Source of the DNA: Chrysomallon squamiferum
Taxonomy: Eukaryota; Mollusca; Gastropoda; Neomphalida; Peltospiridae
DNA length: 25,000 nt
Assembly (NCBI GenBank): GCA_012295275.1
Contig: CM022678.1
Span: 11,485,782-11,510,781 of the forward strand
Direction: 5' to 3'
Under the pieces are notes generated by a model, which had not been told where the DNA came from, did no database searches, and saw only the letters and a program-made list of their open reading frames with translations. Below are positions 18,553 to 25,000 of the stretch, piece after piece (the first letter of the stretch is position 1; the number at the start of each line of letters is the position of its first letter). The position numbers and the translations under genes were made by a program.

Positions 18553-19190
18553 TAGCGGTAGTTGTATCAGCAGTGAAAAACTCCGGATATAAGTTTTAAA
18601 ATAAATTTTAGCTTTCTAAGAAATATTATCAACACCAATTTGTAAAATAATATGCGTATGTTTTCGAGAGTGCGTTTTATTTTTTTTTTTTTTTATTGTG
18701 TGTGTGTGCGTGTTTTTGTTGTATATCTAAATTTAAACATAACAAAAACAATAACTTGAACTTAAGCGGGTTGAAACCTGAAACAAATGACAGAGGATAT
18801 TCTTTTACTTGTAGAAAAATAAACAAACAACAGAGATATCATTTTAGAAATATACTTACGACTATTATGTTGTTGTTGTTGTTGTTGTTGTTTTCCTGAA
18901 AAGTGACGTCGTCGTTCGTTCTGCTTCAACAACAACTTAGTCCCAGATTCTCACAAATCTCTACTCAGTGGACGCCATATTTGTGTTATAAATCAGATTT
19001 TCTTTTCTTTAGAAATCGGGAAAAAATTGTTGAATTCATGAAATATATTGTTTATAGTCTCTTTTTTTTTTTTATATTTATATATTCATGAATATATATA
19101 TATATATATAAGTGCTTTTTAATCTTTTTCTTTTTCGTTCTAATGAATATTCATAGTTTTATGCTTCGTTTCGTTTAGAAACAACATTTC
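18258..19190. other. AT-rich stretch with several simple repeats
   Basis: (AACAAT)n at about 18377-18421, degenerate (AGT/AGC)n at 18499-18560, T15 at 18680-18694, (TTG)n at 18869-18892 and (AT)n at 19092-19110. A YY1-like GACGCCATATTTG lies at 18970-18982. No gene is supported. Confidence 0.7.
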
Positions 19191-19945
19191 AGAAACTGAA
19201 CAAACCACTGGACCGGCAAGCTCGCGCTGGTCTGGTCGTCTGCCAACGTTTTGGATGTCATGTCCAGTTCGAGGCGGTCAACAGCGGTTTTCAGCTCGAC
19301 CCTGACCCAGGGTAGCTGACCACTGCAACGTGGTGGTGGTCAACCTGTGACAGCGCCGCCGTTTCATACATTTTTCCCGATCTCGAAAAACCGTTTCAAC
19401 TACAGCAGCAACAATGTTGTTACCCTCACCACGACAACGTCTCTTAACTGTTTTTCTCTCGTTTTCTCCACCGTTAATCTTCACTTGCGTTATCTAATTT
19501 ATTTATTTAACCAGAAACATTAAACAAGTTTCTCCAGCGTTCGTTTTGTCCACCAGCGGTTCGCGAAGAAAAATATGTGCAGTGAGACCCTCGCCAACGA
19601 AAACATCATCATTGTTGTAGAAATGCGCGCGCCGACTCTCTGAACTCTTCAACTCCAGCCGCCCAATGTCCTGATTCGGCCCTACTCGTGATCTCGGCGG
19701 AATATCCTTACGTAACGGAACGACATTGCTCGGTAATTTCCGTGAGGCAAACGGCGAAGTCGGCACGTTTTTGCGGCTGTCGAGGTTTTGTTTATTTTAG
19801 TAGACCGTCACGTCTGATTACGACTTTCAAAAATGCACATTTCCTTGATTTCTCGACGAGACATCTTGTAAGTACAACGAGGAAATGTCACTGTTGCCGT
19901 ATTGGGAAGCTAATTCGCATTAAGTTTCGTTTAAAATAGTCGCTG
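19191..19945. other. CpG-rich island without assignable gene
   Basis: The island is clearly GC/CpG-richer than its flanks. It includes GCGCGCGCCGAC near 19625 and the inverted pair TGACCAC (19317) / GTGGTCA (19336). Open frames of 68-87 codons occur on both strands (19278-19484 minus, 19503-19766 minus, 19688-19939 plus); they overlap each other and show no recognised domain. It could be a promoter, an untranslated exon or a conserved regulatory block. Confidence 0.4.
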
Positions 19946-20085
19946 ACTGTTTTTGTGGTTTTTGCTGCGCAAAGAATCAGGAAAACCAGTTGACAGGTGC
20001 AACGAGGAAACAAATAAATAAGTAATTAAACAAATATAAATATAAATAAATAAATAAATAAACAGATAGTGGAAAGATGTAAACG

Positions 20086-20087
<2 letters not shown>

Positions 20088-20165
<78 letters not shown>
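20088..20165. repeat. (TC)39 microsatellite
   Basis: Pure pyrimidine TC array, left partner of the head-to-head pair with (GA)n at 20229. Confidence 0.97.
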
Positions 20166-20168
<3 letters not shown>

Positions 20169-20210
20169 ATGTGCTTGTATACTGAAGAGAACGAGAATCT
20201 TTCAGAGAAA

Positions 20211-21040
<830 letters not shown>

Positions 21041-21047
21041 ATGCCAG

Positions 21048-21118
21048 TGACGTCATCTAAACCTTTTCTTACGTCAGAAATAATACAGTATTATTCCCCC
21101 ACGTCAGCGATGACGTCA
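21048..21118. promoter_or_regulatory. CRE-like cluster D
   Basis: Within 71 bp: TGACGTCA (21048-21055), TTACGTCA (21069-21076), CACGTCAG (21100-21107) and TGACGTCA (21111-21118). This is the densest CRE cluster in the window. Confidence 0.5.
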
Positions 21119-21459
21119 CGAATCCAGTTACGAAGTGAACATTTGCGGCGTTCAGATGTTTTGTAACAATTTTACTTAGCTGTCTCAGATTCCAATGAAT
21201 GATGGTAGATTGCCCCAAAACATTAAAATAATAATGTGGAAGCCTAAAGGCTTTTATTAGTCCATATATTCGTACTTAGGCATATTTAAAATATGTTGAG
21301 GCACCTTTTTGTTAATACTAATTTATTCATGCTTAATTTTAATAAAAAGTTATTAAAACTAAATCAAGAAAATGTGTTTGTCGGTGTGTGAGTGTACGGA
21401 TGCACAATTAGATGTACATTACAATACTTTTCAGTGTATGAACTTTATCGTCATTCCTA
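21119..21459. other. Non-coding stretch, nothing seen
   Basis: Sequence of ordinary complexity and moderate AT content, without repeat arrays or gene-like features. Confidence 0.5.
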
Positions 21460-21742
21460 ACAGAGGTGAAATATACAACAAACAGACGTGAAATAGACAA
21501 CAAACAGATGTGAAACAGACGTGAAATAGACAACAAACAGATGTGAAACAGACGTGAAACAGACGTGAATTAGACATGAAACAGACTTGAATTAAACGTG
21601 AATTAGACGTGAAACAAATGAACTAGACATGAATTAAACTTGAAACAGACGTAAAACAGACATGAAATAGACGTGAAACAGACGTGAAACAACCGTGAAA
21701 CAACCGTGAAACAGACGTGAGACAGGCGTGAATCAGACGTGA
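21460..21742. repeat. Degenerate 11-bp minisatellite
   Basis: About 26 units of consensus GTGAAACAGAC, varying as GTGAAATAGAC, GTGAATTAGAC, TTGAATTAAAC, ATGAAACAGAC and others. A longer variant containing AACAAACAGAT is repeated near the left end. The 11-bp period does not preserve a reading frame, so it is not a coding repeat. Confidence 0.9.
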
Positions 21743-22216
21743 CCTTTTAACGAAATTTATTACACCTAACAAAACCAGTCTGTAGCATAAGTCTGTCTGG
21801 AACGTTTGTCAAATCTTACAACATTGAGTATAATCATAATTAACTGGACTATATTTGGCGCGTTAATTCCGGTTGTGACGTGACCCTCGTGTAGTCCCTT
21901 TAGCCAGTGTATCATTACGCAAGCCACATTATCTTAATACGACCCTACGATAGTGTCGGCTAATTTTGTTGTATAACTAACATTAACAATATTGACCGGG
22001 ATTCAAATTAGATAACGGTCTAGTCCGGGAAGATAATCAAGGGCATGAACTCTTGATAGAACAATAGAGTTCACTGTCGTGTTTAGATTCGTTCGTGTCC
22101 TCTTCCAGTTTGACTCAGAACTTTCCGTCTGTTTGTCTGTATATCTGTATGTGTTTCTTTTATTTTGTTTTCGTTAAACGTAAAACCGATCGTCTTTGTT
22201 TCTGTGATGTTTTTGT

Positions 22217-22217
<1 letters not shown>
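21743..22217. other. Non-coding stretch
   Basis: Ordinary-complexity sequence with one TGACGTGA at about 21878. No gene is supported. Confidence 0.5.

Positions 22218-22280
<63 letters not shown>
22218..22280. repeat. (CT)31 microsatellite
   Basis: Uninterrupted CT array of 63 nt. Confidence 0.97.
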
Positions 22281-22283
<3 letters not shown>

Positions 22284-22447
22284 ATCTTGATAAAACAAGT
22301 TCAAATACTGTAAAATACATTGACCTTGTTGCTATAACTTAAACTATGCAATTTATTGAGTGTACATTGATATTTCCCTGTAGAAAACAGTCTTCATGTT
22401 GAAGGGTACAGACAAACACAGCATTATGTGACTAAAACACTGTGGAA

Positions 22448-22485
<38 letters not shown>

Positions 22486-22738
22486 ACACACACACAGTCA
22501 CACACACACACACACGCACGCGCACACACACACACACACAAACACACACACAGACACACACACACACATTTCATCAGTTGCAGTGTTAGTGTTGTGAAAG
22601 TCGTTTGTACAGTTCAGTTTTTCCTTTCATTCTTTCTCTCTAACCTTTCCTTTCTGGCTTCACTCTAACTCATTAGCAGCAGAGAGACAAGCGTTCACAC
22701 ACACAAACAACCAGTCCTATGTGAGAACTTTCTAACAA
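22281..22738. repeat. Stretch dominated by a compound (CA)n tract
   Basis: The (CA)n tract spans about 22447-22567 with CACG, AGTC and AGAC interruptions, and the interspersed CG steps favour Z-DNA formation. The rest is ordinary flank up to the tRNA gene. Confidence 0.85.
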
Positions 22739-22811
22739 GGGTTTGTGGCGCAATGGATAACGCGTCTGACTACGGATCAGAAGATTCCAGGTTCGAATCC
22801 TGGCAAGCTCG
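22739..22811 (+). tRNA. tRNA-Arg (anticodon ACG), copy 1
   Basis: A 73-nt cloverleaf with no intron. The acceptor stem GGGTTTG pairs with CAAGCTC (G-U at 2:71 and 4:69) and the discriminator is G. The anticodon stem TCTGA/TCAGA encloses loop CTACGGA, placing ACG at 34-36, which decodes CGN-type arginine codons after A34 is modified to inosine. The T-arm is CCAGG-TTCGAAT-CCTGG. Internal pol III promoters are present: A-box TGGCGCAATGG and a perfect B-box GGTTCGAATCC. Only a minimal T4 terminator follows, at 22823-22826. It differs from copy 2 at one base only (position 4, T instead of C), which weakens one acceptor pair. CCA is not encoded, as expected in eukaryotes. Confidence 0.97.
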
Positions 22812-23049
22812 GAAATTATATATTTTGTTATTAATTAATATAAATATTATAGAAGGCCGGAACAATGAATGTATAAATATATTTATTGGATTTAAAGCTA
22901 AGGAAAAAATAATTAAAAACTAATGTCCTTTAATTCTTGGTCTATCATTTAAATGTTGTCGGGTGTATTTTTTTGTGGGTTTTTTCCCCAATGAATTCGA
23001 AAAAGAAATTATCTGTCTTCTAGATCAAATAAAAGACCAATAATAATAT

Positions 23050-23050
<1 letters not shown>
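22812..23050. other. AT-rich flank of tRNA gene
   Basis: No gene or notable repeat; contains the pol III stop T-run just after the tRNA. Confidence 0.6.
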
Positions 23051-23097
<47 letters not shown>

Positions 23098-23098
23098 G

Positions 23099-23129
<31 letters not shown>

Positions 23130-23132
23130 AAT
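23051..23132. repeat. (AAT)n microsatellite
   Basis: About 70 nt of AAT with one AGT, ending in AAAT units. An A14 run follows at about 23147. Confidence 0.95.
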
Positions 23133-23159
23133 GAAAATCTGATTATAAAAAAAAAAAAA

Positions 23160-23462
23160 ATACCTTTTGCTTTAGGCCAAAACATTTCATGCATGACTGC
23201 ACCACTTTATGATCGTGTGCCGTGAACCGAAACTAACAATCTGGCGCTAAACTCCACGTGCGGCCGTATCCACGACGACAGGTATATTGTGTTTTGCCAG
23301 CACGAACACCCTCCAAGGTCGCCGATGGCGCGAAACCTTGATCTCTTGACCTGCCATTGGACTCGTGACCTCGCCGAGAATTGTCCGTTGATTGTGTTCA
23401 GTGAATGAGGCTCCAGACGAGTGGGTTTACGTTCGCTTGGCGGAGTTCGGCGGATTTCGTGA
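23160..23462. other. CpG-richer island between the tRNA genes
   Basis: Features include CCACGTGCGGCCG at 23253, the hairpin CAAGGT/ACCTTG (about 23314-23339) and TGAGGCTCC at 23406-23414. After an acceptor-like TTTTGCCAG near 23300, one frame stays open for 34 codons but ends at TGA with no donor, so no exon is called. Confidence 0.4.
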
Positions 23463-23465
23463 ATT

Positions 23466-23467
<2 letters not shown>

Positions 23468-23497
<30 letters not shown>

Positions 23498-23579
23498 TTT
23501 GTCTCGTTGTTTACTTGTCTGTTTATTTGTTATGAACCTGTATTTATTATTATTATTATTATCATTATTGTTGTTGTTG

Positions 23580-23645
<66 letters not shown>
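23468..23645. repeat. (TTTA)n, then (ATT)n with (TTG)n interruption
   Basis: TTTA array at 23468-23500. An ATT array at 23543-23645 is broken by ATC and TTG units near 23562-23583. Confidence 0.95.
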
Positions 23646-23646
<1 letters not shown>

Positions 23647-23744
23647 GGTTGTTGTTATTTAAAACAAAGAGTACCAATTACGTTGTAAGTTTTATGAGTA
23701 AGAAATGTAAATATAATAAAACAATTAAAATAACAGCAACCACC

Positions 23745-24480
23745 ACAACAGTAGCAGCAGCTGCAGCGTCGTTGTCATCATCATCATCAACATCATCATC
23801 ATCTTTATTATTAGCAATACCAGCGGTACTACTAGTAGTAGTTATAAAGGTAATGTTAACAGCAATAGTAGACTTAGTATTAAAGTAGAAGCAGTTATAG
23901 TAATGGTGGTAGAAGTAGTAGTAGTAGTAGAAGTAGCACTAGCAGCAGCAGTAGTTGTAGTAATAGTATTAGTAGATATAATAGTATTAGTAGATATAAC
24001 AGTAGTAATTGTGTAGTTGATAGTAATTGTAGATAGTAATAATAGTAGTAGTTGTAGTAGTAATAATAAAGTGGTAGTTAGTAGTAGTAGTAGTAGTAGT
24101 AGTAGTAGCAGAAATTGTAGTAGTAGTAATACTAATAGCAGTAGTAGTAGTAGTAAGTAGTAAGTAGTAGTAGTAGTAGTAATACTAATAGCATTAGGGG
24201 TAATAATTTTGGTAAGTTGAATAGTACTGTACAGTATTTCTGAGTGTAGTTTAGTATTTAGTAGTAGCAGTGGTGGTTGTTATAGTGGTAGCAGTAGCAG
24301 TAGCAGTAGCAGTTTTAACCCAGATACCTGGTACAACAAATAGTAGTTGTTGTTGCAGAGTTTGTGGTAAAGTAGTAGCAGTAGTAGTGGAAGTTCAGTA
24401 TATAACGGCAGTGCACACATATATTAAAAATGCAACGACAACTACGACAGGAAGAATACAACAATAACAACAGCAACAGT
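23745..24480. repeat. Degenerate trinucleotide tract, mainly AGT/AGC
   Basis: More than 700 bp of imperfect AGT, AGC, GTA and ATA triplets, with ATC units near 23775-23800 and purer AGT runs at 24080-24110 and 24140-24180. It gives spurious Val/Ser/Leu-rich open frames. Confidence 0.9.
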
Positions 24481-24531
24481 AACAACAGCAAAGATGTGAC
24501 TAACTACACAACAATTTATCCTAATTCTTCA

Positions 24532-24604
24532 GGGCTTGTGGCGCAATGGATAACGCGTCTGACTACGGATCAGAAGATTCCAGGTTCGAATCCTGGCAAG
24601 CTCG
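24532..24604 (+). tRNA. tRNA-Arg (anticodon ACG), copy 2
   Basis: A 73-nt cloverleaf identical to copy 1 except C at position 4. The acceptor stem GGGCTTG/CAAGCTC is therefore better paired (only G2-U71 wobbles). Anticodon ACG, A-box TGGCGCAATGG and B-box GGTTCGAATCC are intact. A strong pol III terminator, T15 at 24606-24620, starts one base after the discriminator G. The 5' flank is unrelated to that of copy 1, so the shared unit is essentially the tRNA itself. The gene lies at the right edge of a long degenerate AGT/AGC tract. The 120-codon open frame passing through it is spurious. Confidence 0.97.
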
Positions 24605-24620
24605 ATTTTTTTTTTTTTTT

Positions 24621-24880
24621 AATTTTTAATTTCTTTACTTTTTTCCCGTCTGACTGCAAACAAAAGTCGTCTGCTTTGCCCGGACATCGACACTGTCACA
24701 TAAAATTTGTTAAATCATATCACATGACTATTTTATTTATTTATTTTTTTTTTTTTTTTTTTATTATTATTATTTTTTTTACCTTTTGTTGACATCGATA
24801 GACGAATTTATCTTCCGTTAACTAATTAAAAAAAAAAAAAAAAAGAAAACAAAAGAAAAGTAATAAAAAATAAAAGAAAA
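24621..24880. other. AT-rich stretch with homopolymers
   Basis: A T-run at about 24746-24762 and an A17 run at about 24828-24844; nothing gene-like. Confidence 0.7.
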
Positions 24881-24881
24881 A

Positions 24882-24951
24882 TTACAAAATATTACATGAT
24901 TATTAATAATTGTAAAATAGTATGTGATTATTAACAATTCTAAAATAATAG
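24882..24951. repeat. 28-bp imperfect tandem repeat
   Basis: Units ACAAAATATTACATGATTA and GTAAAATAGTATGTGATTA, each followed by TTAAYAATT, occur in tandem, with a third partial unit CTAAAATAATA. Confidence 0.65.
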
Positions 24952-24953
24952 TA

Positions 24954-25000
<47 letters not shown>
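24945..25000. repeat. (AAT)n microsatellite, cut by window end
   Basis: AAT array with two AGT variants on the left; it continues to the last base, so its full length is unknown. Confidence 0.95.

Overview
This window looks like nuclear DNA of an animal, and almost all of it is non-coding. Three things point that way. There are two canonical eukaryotic tRNA-Arg(ACG) genes with internal A and B boxes. There are many long microsatellites and poly-A/T runs. The only believable coding pieces are short blocks bounded by GT/AG splice-site sequences, with no bacterial-style gene packing. The mix of (ATT)n, (GA)n, (CA)n and tRNA-derived SINE-like fragments would suit a lophotrochozoan such as a mollusc, perhaps a cephalopod, but that is inference. 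No complete protein-coding gene is visible. Most longer open frames are translations of simple repeats (poly-Leu, poly-Asn, Arg-Glu, Leu-Ser).

Layout. 1-5.4 kb: AT-rich, with a perfect 60-bp palindrome (585-644), a degenerate 66-bp tandem repeat, a 29-bp direct repeat and many microsatellites. 5.46-7.9 kb: the main GC/CpG-richer block, with two G-quadruplex motifs, a perfect NRF1 site (6631), a candidate first coding exon beginning MGNAAGAREKDT (7137), two perfect E2F sites, an RFX X-box and a CLEAR-type E-box. 8-9.4 kb: repeats and a SINE-like fragment. 9.5-10.4 kb: the best candidate internal exon (minus strand, 9547-9621), a run of CRE-like sites and a second, palindromic X-box. 11-16 kb: AT-rich DNA broken by small GC-richer islands, another SINE-like fragment, a CRE-rich module and large (CT)n and (AAT)n arrays. 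16.5-19 kb: paired CRE sites, a large strand-switching TTTA/TGAA tract and more (ATT)n. 19.2-19.95 kb: another CpG-rich island. 20-22.3 kb: a head-to-head (TC)n/(GA)n pair, a CRE cluster and an 11-bp minisatellite. 22.4-25 kb: two tRNA-Arg genes 1.8 kb apart, separated by a GC island and about 730 bp of degenerate AGT/AGC repeat.

How it fits together. If the exon candidates are real, the window holds small exons and long introns of one or more genes on both strands; the exons cannot be chained into one transcript here. The clearest non-random signal is regulatory: the 8-mer TGACGTCA occurs eight times and related TGACG/CGTCA sites cluster in four modules, alongside two RFX X-boxes, E2F, NRF1 and CACGTG sites. 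I found no CRISPR array, rRNA, autonomous transposon, phage or toxin gene, and no convincing new biological system.
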